A stretch of DNA of 64,000 bases, from contig NZ_JBHUER010000004.1 in assembly GCF_042681025.1 (NCBI RefSeq), positions 62,001 through 126,000 on the forward strand, read 5' to 3'. Below the pieces are notes generated by a model. It was not told the origin of the DNA. It saw only the letters and a list, made by a program, of their open reading frames with translations, and searched no databases. How positions within the stretch are numbered: the first letter of the stretch is position 1; every line of letters starts with the position of its first letter. Positions 17,750 to 26,430 of this stretch are shown here, one piece after another. Origin of the DNA: Methylopila henanensis. Its GTDB lineage: Bacteria > Pseudomonadota > Alphaproteobacteria > Rhizobiales > Methylopilaceae. Made by a program: the position numbers and the translations under genes.

Positions 17750-18666
17750 CCCTGGCTGAGGACCTGGATGATCGCGCGCGACTTGAGCTGCTCGAGATAC
17801 TTCTTCGCCTGCTCCTCGAGCTCCTTGCCGCCGGTGTCGTCCAGCGCCTGACGGCGGAGCATGTTGTCGTCGGCGATGTCCTTGCGCTCGCAGACCGCGA
17901 TCATCTCGAGGCCCTGCTCGCCGCGCTCCGGCGCGGTCAGGGACCCGAGCTTCACCTTGGACAGGTTTTCGTTGAGCTCCTTGCCGAGCGACGCCGAGGA
18001 GCGCGTCACCGGCTCCTTCACGGCGACGTCGCGCAGGCTGGTCGCGAACTGCACCGCCTGGTCGCAGCCGGGGAAACGGGCGCGGGCGGCGTTGGCCTCG
18101 GCGCGGCGCTGGTTCACCTGGGCCTCGGTCGCGCCCTTCGGCAGCACGAAGATCACCTGGCGCAGCGTGTACTGGATGGCGCGGTTGTCGATCTGGCCGC
18201 CGCGGTTGGCGGCGGAGGCTATGGCGGTCTTTTCACGGGCGGCGGCCTGGGCCGCGAACTTGCGGCGCACGAGCATCGCCCAGGTCATCTCCGCCTTAAG
18301 GCGGCTCTTCAGCGTCTGCGCGCTGACGCCGCGCTGGCCGATCGCCTGCGTGAACTGGGCCGGAGTGAGCTTGGTGCGCTGCGCGATCGAGGCGAAGGCG
18401 GCGTCCACCTGCGCGTCGCTCGCCTCCATGCCGTAGCGCTTCGCCTCGGCGACCTTCAGCTTTTCGTCGATCAGCTCGTCGCGGGCGGCCGCGACGCCGC
18501 CGCCCTTGCCGCCGCCGGCGAGCGCGATCAGCGCCGCGCGGCTCTTGATCTCGCTCGACAGGATCGGCTGGCCGTTGACGACCACCGCGACCGACTGGGC
18601 GCGGGCGGGCGCGGCCGCGGCGGCCAGGCAGGCTAGAGCGACGAACAGACGAAGACGCGTCGACAT
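17746..18666 (-). CDS. surA: SurA-type periplasmic chaperone/peptidyl-prolyl isomerase
   Basis: Periplasmic folding factor for outer-membrane proteins. The 306-residue protein has a signal peptide (MSTRLRLFVALACLAAAAAP...ARAQ) and a SurA N-domain (VVVNGQPILSSEIKSRAALI, RDELIDEKLKVAEAKRYG). A parvulin-like segment follows (IQYTLRQVIFVLPKGATEAQ), then a C-terminal helix. It is shorter than the E. coli protein and appears to have one parvulin-like domain. The ATG at 18666 is chosen for the signal peptide. It lies between lptD and pdxA, and LptD is a classical SurA client. Confidence 0.92.
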   Translation of the reverse strand: MSTRLRLFVALACLAAAAAPARAQSVAVVVNGQPILSSEIKSRAALIALAGGGKGGGVAAARDELIDEKLKVAEAKRYGMEASDAQVDAAFASIAQRTKLTPAQFTQAIGQRGVSAQTLKSRLKAEMTWAMLVRRKFAAQAAAREKTAIASAANRGGQIDNRAIQYTLRQVIFVLPKGATEAQVNQRRAEANAARARFPGCDQAVQFATSLRDVAVKEPVTRSSASLGKELNENLSKVKLGSLTAPERGEQGLEMIAVCERKDIADDNMLRRQALDDTGGKELEEQAKKYLEQLKSRAIIQVLSQG

Positions 18667-18787
18667 GGCTAGGCGGTCCCACTTGATCCCCGGCGTCGCG
18701 CGATCTCCCCACGAAACCACGCGCAGCAACGGCGTCTTTTTCCGGCGCGACGGCGCCTGCGTCAACCGCGACGCCCGTCGGGGCCGT

Positions 18788-21334
18788 TCACTGAAGGGTG
18801 TTGGCGCGGCTGGATTCGCTGTCGAAAACGTCCGACGACGAACTCGTGGAGGCGCTGACGGAGCCCAGCGTCCGCAGATCGACCCGCAGCAGGAACCGGT
18901 GGTCGATCGAGTCCAGCCGGCTCGCGCTGGTGTCGACGTCGTATTCGCGGATGTAGTCGAACGCGAGCGAGATGCAGTCCTGGATGTTGTTGACGCCGAA
19001 GCCGACCTGGGTGCGGTCGAACTCGTTGCGGTCGAAATTGTAGCGGGCGCCGCCGCCGACATAGAGGTCCTTGGTGACGAACACCCGGGCGCCGGCGAGG
19101 ACGCCTTCGCGGATGTCGTCGTAGCCGAGCTTGGCCTGCCTGTCATAGCGGCCGTAGGCGACATTGGCCTGGAAGCGGTCGAGCGTGGCGCGGCCTTCGA
19201 TCTCGGCGGAGCGCACCGCGAAGCTGTCCTCGTCGAACCGGAAATGCGTGCCGAGCGCGAAGTTCGTCGTCGGCACGATCGTGAAGCCGGCGACGTAGTC
19301 CGACCGCGTCGTCTCGAGCCCGGAATCGAGGCCGGTGCGGGTCGCGTCGAGCCCGCCCTTGGCGAACGAGTTGCGGCCGAACAGGTGATAGGACTGGCCG
19401 AACATGACGTTGAACATCGCGCCGCTGTTCATCGTCAGGGTGTACTGCAGCCCCACATTGGCGCGGCTGCCGCCCTCGACGCGGTCGTAGCCGGAGAACT
19501 TGTCCCAGGCGAACAGCGTGGTGTCGTCGAAGGTCAGGCTCTGGGCGTCCTCGTTCGGCAGGTCGCCGATGTTGGTCTCGTTCGGACGCAGCAGGATCTG
19601 GGCGATCGGCTCGATCTGGTGGGTGCCGTAGCTGCTCTGGGCGACGAACGGGTAGCGGTATTCGAGCCCGACGCCGGCCATGCCGCGCAGCAGCGCGTCC
19701 TGGCCGTTGTCGAGGAACGGCCCGAGCCGGGCGTCGTCATCCGGGTTCGTGTAGATCAGGTCGCCGCGCACGAAGGCGAACGGCGTCCAGACCTGTCCGA
19801 TCGGGTCGATGAAGCGGCGGCGCCACTGGGCGTCGGCGGAAAGGCGGCTGTAGGTGCCCGCGGCGCCGATCACGGCGACGTCGTTGCGCGGGCCGACGCC
19901 GAGCCGGCCACGGCGGTACTCGCTCTCCTCGCGGTAGAGGCTGGTCGCGTTGAGGTTGAACGCGAGCTCGCCGCCCTGGACCGGATCCTCGAACACGTAG
20001 TTGTAGTCGAGCACCGGCGCGACGTTCGGCAGGCGGTCCTGCCGGTCGTAGCGGGTCATGCCGTAGAAGTGGTAGCCGCGCAGATCGAACCAGCTCCGGT
20101 CGCCCTGGCCCTGCAGGTAGAGCGTGGAGACCGCCGTGCGGCTGCTGCCCCAGAGGCTGTAGTCGCCGCGCACCCACTTGTCCGAGTACAGGCTGACGTC
20201 CCAGCCGAACGTCCACTTGTCGTTGATGGCGAACCGGCCGTCGGTTGAGAACGCCCAGCGGTTTTTCTTGTCGCCGGGGCCGACCGTCAGGCTGTTGGGA
20301 TCGGATGAATCCAGCTTGTCGTTGAACTCGTCCGCGTCGAGCTGGTGGATGCCGGCGGCCCGGATCGAGTAGGCGCCATCGATCAGGCGGTGCCGGAACT
20401 CACCCTTCATCATCACGCCCTGCTTGGACGTGAACATCGGCGACAGGGTCGCGTCCATATTGGGCGCGATCGCCCAGAAGTACGGCGTCTCCAGCGTGTA
20501 GCCGAGGTCGGAGGCGTGCCCCACGCTCGGCGCGAGGAAGCCGGACTTGCGCTTCACCGACGGATCGGGATGCGAGAAGAACGGCAGCCACGCGATCGGC
20601 TGGCCCCACAGCTCGAAGGTGGCGTCCTCGTAATAGACCATCTTCTCGTCTTCGCGGAAGATGATGCGCTTGGCCTTGATCTGCCAGAGCGGCGGCTTCT
20701 CGGGGTTCTCGCGGCAGGGCTCACAGGCGGTGTAGACGCCGCGGTCGAACACCGAGAGCTTGCCCTCCTCCCGCCGCCCGCGGGCCGCGGCGAAGCGCGT
20801 GCGGTCGGTGGTGTGGACGCGCAGCGAATCAACGAAGCCGTCGCGGAAGTCGTCGGTCAGGTCGAGGCTGTCGGCGTAGACGATGTTGCCGTCGCGCTCG
20901 GTGAGCTTGACGTTGCCGGCCGCCCGCACGCGGTTCTTCTTCTGGTCGTAGATCACCCGCTCGGCCTGCAGGGCGCGGCCGTCATAATAGATGTCGACCG
21001 GCCCGACCGCGGTCACGACCTCGGTGTTGTAGTCGTAGACGAGCTCCTTGGCCTCCATCAGCATCCGCGCGTTGGGATCGCGGCGCTGGAGTGAGCCGCC
21101 ATCGACCACCGCGCCGCCGCCGAGGGCGTTCGGCAGCCCGCGCGACTTGGCGTTCTGGTGCTTGGGCGGAGCAGGGATGAACTCGTTCGCGACCTGCGCG
21201 GACGCGGTCGCGCCGAGCGCGAGCAGCGAAGCGGAGCCGAGAAGCGCGAGGGCTGCGATGCGGGACGTCAGCACGGCGACAGGCCGCGCCTTCCGCGCGC
21301 GATGGAGAGCGGCGCGGCGCGTAGCGAGCGTCAT
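18788..21334 (-). CDS. lptD: LPS-assembly protein LptD
   Basis: Outer-membrane beta-barrel that, with LptE, inserts lipopolysaccharide into the outer leaflet. The 848-residue protein has a signal peptide (ending near GATASAQ) and an N-terminal OstA/LptA-like jellyroll (MEAKELVYDYNTEVVTAVGPVDIYYDGRALQA). A large barrel domain (LptD signature region FFSHPDPSVKRKSGFLAPSVG) follows, with many alternating aromatic strands to the end. The ATG at 21334 overlaps the lptG stop (ATGA); an in-frame start at 21376 would lie within lptG. Confidence 0.97.
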   Translation of the reverse strand: MTLATRRAALHRARKARPVAVLTSRIAALALLGSASLLALGATASAQVANEFIPAPPKHQNAKSRGLPNALGGGAVVDGGSLQRRDPNARMLMEAKELVYDYNTEVVTAVGPVDIYYDGRALQAERVIYDQKKNRVRAAGNVKLTERDGNIVYADSLDLTDDFRDGFVDSLRVHTTDRTRFAAARGRREEGKLSVFDRGVYTACEPCRENPEKPPLWQIKAKRIIFREDEKMVYYEDATFELWGQPIAWLPFFSHPDPSVKRKSGFLAPSVGHASDLGYTLETPYFWAIAPNMDATLSPMFTSKQGVMMKGEFRHRLIDGAYSIRAAGIHQLDADEFNDKLDSSDPNSLTVGPGDKKNRWAFSTDGRFAINDKWTFGWDVSLYSDKWVRGDYSLWGSSRTAVSTLYLQGQGDRSWFDLRGYHFYGMTRYDRQDRLPNVAPVLDYNYVFEDPVQGGELAFNLNATSLYREESEYRRGRLGVGPRNDVAVIGAAGTYSRLSADAQWRRRFIDPIGQVWTPFAFVRGDLIYTNPDDDARLGPFLDNGQDALLRGMAGVGLEYRYPFVAQSSYGTHQIEPIAQILLRPNETNIGDLPNEDAQSLTFDDTTLFAWDKFSGYDRVEGGSRANVGLQYTLTMNSGAMFNVMFGQSYHLFGRNSFAKGGLDATRTGLDSGLETTRSDYVAGFTIVPTTNFALGTHFRFDEDSFAVRSAEIEGRATLDRFQANVAYGRYDRQAKLGYDDIREGVLAGARVFVTKDLYVGGGARYNFDRNEFDRTQVGFGVNNIQDCISLAFDYIREYDVDTSASRLDSIDHRFLLRVDLRTLGSVSASTSSSSDVFDSESSRANTLQ

Positions 21335-22431
21335 CCGTCCTCCTGATTCAACAACACGGTAACGCTCATGAGACACCCGACGATCGCGGGAAGCCAGGCC
21401 GCCGCGACGGGGTGCATCAAGCCCGCCGCCCCCAGATCGTCGGCGAACTCGGTGACGACATAAAGCACGAAGCCTGCGGCCACGCCACCGAGAATCGTCC
21501 GCGCCACGCCGCCGAAGCGGAAGAAGCGCAGCGCGACCGTGGCCGCGATCAGCACCATCGCGATCAGGAGGGCCGGGCGGGCGAGAAGCTCTTGAAGTTG
21601 AAGCTGGTGCCGGAGCGGCGAAAGCCCGGCGCGGCCTGCGAGCGCGATCGCGTCGGGCAGGTCCCAGAACCCCACCATGGTCTTCGCGCCGAGGGTCTCG
21701 CGCACCTGGGCGGCGGAGAGATTCGTCGCGAGGCGGTAACGCGGCAGCACCTGGGGCTCGCGCCCGACCGCTATGACGCGCGCCTCGTCGAGGTCCCAGG
21801 CGTCGGCGACGAGCCGCGCGGTGCGGGCCTCGATTCGCTCCCGGAACTCGCCGTCGGGCGTGAAGCTGAACACGGTCACGCCGTTCAGCGTGACGCCGGA
21901 GCTCGAGGCGGAGCTGGCGCGGATGATGGCCTGGCCGTCCATGCTTCGCTGGCGGATCCAGCGCGCCTGGGTCGACGTCGATCCGGCGTTGGCGAACAGC
22001 CGGCTCTCCATGCGTTCGGCGCGATCCTGCATGTGCGCGGCGATCGGATTGAAGGCGGCGGTCGCGACCACGCCGACCAGCGCCGCGACCGCGACCGCGG
22101 GCGTCAGGAACTGCCAGGCGGAGACGCCGCTCGCGCGCGCGATCACCAGCTCCAGCCGCCGGCTCAGCATGACGAAGGCGCCGAGGGCGCCGAACAGCAC
22201 GGCGAAGGGCAGCACCCGCTCCACGATCGCCGGCACGCGGTGCAGCGAGAGGTTCGCGATCGTCGCGATCGAGGCGTTGGAGGCGTCGCCGGCGCGCCGC
22301 AGCAGCTCGACGAAGTCGATGACGAAGACGAGCAGCAGCGAGCCCGCGATCACGGCGACGATCGTGGTCGCGACCCGCGCCGCAAGGTAGCGCGCGAGCG
22401 TGCCGGTGAGGGCGTTGACCCCCGTGCTCAT
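21331..22431 (-). CDS. lptG: LPS export permease LptG
   Basis: Inner-membrane permease of the LptB2FG transporter that extracts LPS. The 366-residue protein has three N-terminal membrane segments (about 13-125), a periplasmic beta-jellyroll of about 130 residues, and three C-terminal membrane segments ending in VTVLLNQ. LYVVTEFADDLGAAG matches the YjgP/YjgQ family. Overlaps of 4 bp with lptF and lptD show a tightly coupled operon. Confidence 0.95.
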   Translation of the reverse strand: MSTGVNALTGTLARYLAARVATTIVAVIAGSLLLVFVIDFVELLRRAGDASNASIATIANLSLHRVPAIVERVLPFAVLFGALGAFVMLSRRLELVIARASGVSAWQFLTPAVAVAALVGVVATAAFNPIAAHMQDRAERMESRLFANAGSTSTQARWIRQRSMDGQAIIRASSASSSGVTLNGVTVFSFTPDGEFRERIEARTARLVADAWDLDEARVIAVGREPQVLPRYRLATNLSAAQVRETLGAKTMVGFWDLPDAIALAGRAGLSPLRHQLQLQELLARPALLIAMVLIAATVALRFFRFGGVARTILGGVAAGFVLYVVTEFADDLGAAGLMHPVAAAWLPAIVGCLMSVTVLLNQEDG

Positions 22432-23561
22432 GCGCGCGCCGCCGCGACCGGACCGGATGCGCCGGGGCGCGGACCCGCCGCGCGGGGCCGCCGGAAGGCG
22501 AAGGCCAGCGCCGCGGCTCCGGCGAGGATCGGCAGGGCGTAGACCGCGGCCACGGCCCAGGCGGTGGAGACCAGCAGGTTGGTCACGCCGAGCCCGGCGA
22601 TGCGCGTCGCGGCCACCGCCACGACCGCCGCGAGGATCGCGGTCGCCCGGCTCTGGCGCGTCGTCCGGGGGCGGCCGAGGGCCGCGAAAGCGATGAGCAT
22701 GAACGCGACCGGATAGAGCGGATTGACCAGCCGCTCGTGAAGCTCCGCCCGGAAGCGGCCCGGCTGCGCCTTGTAGGCGCTGTCGTTGGCGTCCGGAGAC
22801 ATGAGCTCCGAAGTGTAGCGCTCGCGTGGTTTATAGGACGTGACCTCGCTCGCGCCCGTGAACGGCGAGAGGTCGAAAGCGTAGCGCTGGAACACCACGA
22901 TGGCGGGGTCCTTGCCGGCGGATTCCCGCCGCTGCACCGAGCCGTCCTCCAGCACGAGGAAGGTCGAGCCCCGCTCCTCGACGATCTGGCCGCGCTCGGC
23001 GAGGTAGGTCACCTCCTGCGGCGCGTCGCGCGCGTCCTGCACGAAGATGCCGAGCAGCGCTCCGCCGCGGCGTTCGCGGACATGGACGACGAGGTTGTTC
23101 TCGATCCGGGTGAACTGGCCCTCGCGCAGGATGTTGGCGACCACGTCGGCGCGGACCTGGGTGAGCTGCGTCCGGAGCAGGCGCAGCGATTCCGGGATCG
23201 CCCACACGCTCATGAGCCCGACGAAGGTCGACACGATCAGGGCGAGCGCGAGCAGCGGCCGCAGCAGCCGGCCCGGACCGACGCCGGCCGCGCTCATCAC
23301 CACGATCTCCGAATCGCCGTTCAGCCGGTTCAGCGCCCAGGCCGCCGCGCCGAACAGCGCCACCGGCGCGAGAATCACGGAAAGCGACGGGATCGTCAGG
23401 CCGGTGATCGCGAAGAAGATCCAGATCGTCTGGCCCTTGGCGGTGACCAGGTCGAGTTCGCGCAGCGCCTGCGTGGTCCAGATCACGGCCGTCAGGATCA
23501 CGAGGATCCCGATGAAGGCCTTGGCCGTCAGTCCGAAGATGTAGCGTTCGACAAGCGGCAT
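22428..23561 (-). CDS. lptF: LPS export permease LptF
   Basis: Partner of LptG in the LptB2FG transporter. The 377-residue protein begins LVERYIFGLTAKAFIGILVILTAVIWTTQALRELD, the YjgP/YjgQ first membrane segment. It has a conserved GDSEIVVMSAAGV cytoplasmic loop, a periplasmic jellyroll and C-terminal membrane helices with a Pro/Ala-rich tail. It is the first gene of the minus-strand run ending in rsmA. The 214-bp gap to the divergent pepA should hold both promoters. Confidence 0.95.
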   Translation of the reverse strand: MPLVERYIFGLTAKAFIGILVILTAVIWTTQALRELDLVTAKGQTIWIFFAITGLTIPSLSVILAPVALFGAAAWALNRLNGDSEIVVMSAAGVGPGRLLRPLLALALIVSTFVGLMSVWAIPESLRLLRTQLTQVRADVVANILREGQFTRIENNLVVHVRERRGGALLGIFVQDARDAPQEVTYLAERGQIVEERGSTFLVLEDGSVQRRESAGKDPAIVVFQRYAFDLSPFTGASEVTSYKPRERYTSELMSPDANDSAYKAQPGRFRAELHERLVNPLYPVAFMLIAFAALGRPRTTRQSRATAILAAVVAVAATRIAGLGVTNLLVSTAWAVAAVYALPILAGAAALAFAFRRPRAAGPRPGASGPVAAARA

Positions 23562-23775
23562 ACCGTCTGACCAGGCGCACGGCCGCCGCGGCGGCCGTGA
23601 ACGCGTCTCCCGCGCCCACTTGAATGCCGGATCGCGCGCCCGCGCAAGCGCGCCGCCTGCGCGACGCCGTCGCGGGCGCTGGAAGGCGGCGGACCTGTCG
23701 TATAGATGTGACGCCGACGCTTGCCCTGCGGGCCGCCCTCCGCCCGCCTTCGTTTCTCAAGGAGCCTTCGTCCTC

Positions 23776-25287
23776 ATGGCCAAGTCCGCGGACGCCCCCA
23801 GCGGCGCGCTGAAGATCGCGTTCCAGAAGCCCGACGCAGACGTCTCGGGCGTCGTGGTCGCGCTCGCCGGCCCCGACCTCGCCTTCGGTCCCGCGACGGC
23901 CGCCGCGATCGCGCCGGCGCGCGAGGCGCTCGGTCGGGCGGCGACGGCCGAGCGGTTCAAGGCGGCGCAGGGCTCCGGCTTCGAGCTGCTGGCGCCGGCG
24001 CTCGACGGGGTCGAGCGCCTGATCGTCGTCGGGCTCGGCGACGGCAAGGAGCCGACCGACTGGGTGAAGCTCGGCGGCCAGATCCGCGGCAAGGTCGCCT
24101 CCGGCGCGACCGAGTTCACCGTGATCGCCGAGACGGCGGAAGGCGCTCTCGCCGCCGAGGCTGTCGCCGACATCGCGCTCGGCGTCCGGCTGCGCGACTA
24201 CGCCTTCGACGTCTACAAGACCAAGAAGAAGGACGACGAGCGCGGCAGGCTCGCGAAGGTCACGTTCGCCGTCGGGGACGAGGCGGCCGCCAAGAAGGCG
24301 TGGAAGCTGAAGGAGGGCCTCGCCGAGGGCGTCGAGCTCGCCCGCACGCTCGTGAACGAGCCGCCGAACGTGCTGACGCCGACCGAGTTCGCCAAACGCG
24401 CCGCGGCGCTCGAGAAGCTCGGCGTCGAGGTCGAGATTCTCGGCGAGAAGGAGCTGAAGAAGGCCGGCTTCGGCGCGCTGCTGGCGGTCGGCCAGGGCTC
24501 CGTGCAGGAGAGCAAGGTCGCGATCATGCGCTGGAACGGCGCGAAGGAGAAGAACGCCCAGCCCGTCGCCTTCGTCGGCAAGGGCGTGATCTTCGACACC
24601 GGCGGCATCTCCATCAAGCCGTCCGCCAGCATGGAGGACATGAAGGGCGACATGGCGGGCGCCGCCTGCGTCGTCGGCCTCATGCACGCGCTCGCCTCCC
24701 GCAAGGCCAAGGTCAACGTGATCGGCGCGATCGGCTGCGTCGAGAACATGCCGGACGGCGGCTCCTATCGCCCCGGCGACATCATCACCGGCCTGTCCGG
24801 CCAGACCATCGAGATCATCAACACCGACGCCGAAGGGCGGCTCGTGCTGGCCGACGTGCTCTGGCACGTGCAGGACCGCTTCAAGCCGAAGTTCATGGTC
24901 GACCTCGCGACGCTCACCGGCGCGATCCTGGTCGCGCTCGGCGTCGACAACGCCGGCCTGTTCTCGAACGACGACGAACTGTCGGAGCGGCTGTACAAGA
25001 CCGGCCTCGCCACCGGCGAGAAGGTGTGGCGCATGCCGATGGGCCCGGAGTTCGACAAGCTGATCGACTCGAAGTTCGCCGACATGAAGCAGACCGGCGG
25101 ACGCCACGGCGGCTCGATCACCGCCGCCCAATTCCTGAAGCGGCACGTCAACGACACGCCCTGGGCGCATCTCGACATCGCCGGCACCGGCATGGGCAGC
25201 CCCGCGAGCGACATCAACCGCAGCTGGGGCTCGGGCTGGGGCGTGCGGCTGCTCGACCGGCTCGTGAAGGACTATTACGAGGAGTGA
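23776..25287 (+). CDS. pepA: Leucyl aminopeptidase (M17)
   Basis: Two-metal cytosolic aminopeptidase of 503 residues, usually a hexamer. Metal and catalytic residues lie in KGVIFDTGGISIKPSASMEDMKGDMAGA and in the M17 signature NTDAEGRLVLADVL. The N-terminal macro-like domain precedes them. The ATG at 23776 is preceded by AAGGAG. The GTG of the next gene overlaps its TGA. Confidence 0.96.
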   Translation: MAKSADAPSGALKIAFQKPDADVSGVVVALAGPDLAFGPATAAAIAPAREALGRAATAERFKAAQGSGFELLAPALDGVERLIVVGLGDGKEPTDWVKLGGQIRGKVASGATEFTVIAETAEGALAAEAVADIALGVRLRDYAFDVYKTKKKDDERGRLAKVTFAVGDEAAAKKAWKLKEGLAEGVELARTLVNEPPNVLTPTEFAKRAAALEKLGVEVEILGEKELKKAGFGALLAVGQGSVQESKVAIMRWNGAKEKNAQPVAFVGKGVIFDTGGISIKPSASMEDMKGDMAGAACVVGLMHALASRKAKVNVIGAIGCVENMPDGGSYRPGDIITGLSGQTIEIINTDAEGRLVLADVLWHVQDRFKPKFMVDLATLTGAILVALGVDNAGLFSNDDELSERLYKTGLATGEKVWRMPMGPEFDKLIDSKFADMKQTGGRHGGSITAAQFLKRHVNDTPWAHLDIAGTGMGSPASDINRSWGSGWGVRLLDRLVKDYYEE

Positions 25288-25730
25288 GCGCCGCCGGCGA
25301 GACCGCCGCCGGGCGGCGTCCGGCGATCCGCGCGATGACCGACCGCGACGTCGAGGCCGTCGTCGCGGTCTGGGCGGCGTCCGGCGTCGCCCGCCCCTGG
25401 AACGACCCGGCGCGCGACATCGCCTTCGCCCGCCGCGATCCGCATTCCACGGTCCTGGTGGCGGAAGCCGACGGACAGGTGGTGGCGACCGCGATGGTCG
25501 GCGAGGACGGCCACCGGGGATGGGTCTACTATGTCGCGGTCGATCCCGACCGTCAGGGCGAGGGGTTCGGCCATGACGTCATGGCGGCGGCCGAGGCCTG
25601 GCTCGCCGCGCGCGGCGTCTGGAAGGTCCAGCTCCTGATCCGGGAGGACAACGTCGGCGTCCGGCGGTTCTACGAGAGCCTCGGATACCGCGACATGCGG
25701 ACCGTCTGCATGCAGAAGGTCATAGGATGA
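25284..25730 (+). CDS. GNAT acetyltransferase, YpeA-like
   Basis: The 148-residue GNAT protein follows the YpeA pattern: AIRAMTDRDVEAVVAVW, RPWNDPARDI, LVAEADGQVVATAMVGEDGHRGWVYYVAVDPDRQGEGFGHDVM (acetyl-CoA loop), REDNVGVRRFYESLGY. The substrate is unknown. A GTG at 25284 overlaps the pepA stop (GTGA) and so implies coupling; no closer ATG keeps the N-terminal strand. Confidence 0.87.
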   Translation: MSAAGETAAGRRPAIRAMTDRDVEAVVAVWAASGVARPWNDPARDIAFARRDPHSTVLVAEADGQVVATAMVGEDGHRGWVYYVAVDPDRQGEGFGHDVMAAAEAWLAARGVWKVQLLIREDNVGVRRFYESLGYRDMRTVCMQKVIG

Positions 25731-25746
25731 CGGCGGCCGGGGCGCG

Positions 25747-26190
25747 ATGACCGAAGTCCTCTTCTACCACCTCACCGCGCATCCGCTCGCCAAGGCCCTG
25801 CCGGCGCTGCTGGAGAAGTGCCTGGAGCGGAAGTGGAAGGTGGTCGTGCAGGCCGCCGCGCCCGAGCGCGTCGCGGCGCTCGACGACGCGCTGTGGACCT
25901 ACGCCGACGAAAGCTTCCTGCCCCATGGCGCGGAGGCGGACGGCGCCGACGAGACCGTCTGGCTCACCACCTCCGACCGCAATCCCAACGGCGCCGCCGT
26001 GCGCGTGCTAGTGGACGGAGCCGCCCCGCCGGACCTCGGCGCCTACGAGCGCGCGCTGATCATGTTCGACGGCCATGACCCCGACGCCGTCGACGCCGCC
26101 CGCGCGCAGTGGAAGGCGCTGAAGGAGGCCGGCCACGCCTTGACCTACTGGCGGCAGGACGACGACGGCCGCTGGCGCAAGCAGGCTTGA
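25747..26190 (+). CDS. holC: DNA polymerase III chi subunit
   Basis: Clamp-loader accessory protein that links the replicase to SSB. The 147-residue protein matches the family: VLFYHLTAHPLAKALPALLEK, ADESFLPHG, TVWLTTSDRNPNGA, ALIMFDGHDPDAV, ALTYWRQDDDGRW. It follows pepA, as in many proteobacteria, with the YpeA-like gene in between. The gap to that gene is 16 bp, so all three are probably one transcript. Confidence 0.94.
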   Translation: MTEVLFYHLTAHPLAKALPALLEKCLERKWKVVVQAAAPERVAALDDALWTYADESFLPHGAEADGADETVWLTTSDRNPNGAAVRVLVDGAAPPDLGAYERALIMFDGHDPDAVDAARAQWKALKEAGHALTYWRQDDDGRWRKQA

Positions 26191-26297
26191 AGCGCGGGCG
26201 GACCCCGGCCGGAGCTTCTCTCCGCGCCATTTGATCCAGCGCAAGGCGGGGCGCACGGCTCCGGACAAAGCTGCTCCCGTCGCCAAGGGAGGGCTCC

Positions 26298-26411
26298 ATG
26301 CCGATCGAATCCGCCATCGTCGTCGCTCTGGTCGTCGCCACGTTCGCGACCTTCGCCGGAACGCTGTTCTTCACCGAGCGCGCACAGGCCAAGGCCCGCA
26401 ATCAGGCCTGA
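26298..26411 (+). CDS. Small single-pass membrane protein, 37 residues
   Basis: An ATG 5 nt from a strong AAGGGAGGG site opens MPIESAIVVALVVATFATF and continues through GTLFFTERAQAKA to TGA. Residues 4-26 form one hydrophobic segment, followed by a short charged tail, so it should span the inner membrane once. Similar 35-40-residue proteins occur in Hyphomicrobiales genomes as I recall them. Function unknown. Confidence 0.65.
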   Translation: MPIESAIVVALVVATFATFAGTLFFTERAQAKARNQA

Positions 26412-26430
26412 GCCGGAGGAGGGGGCCGCC

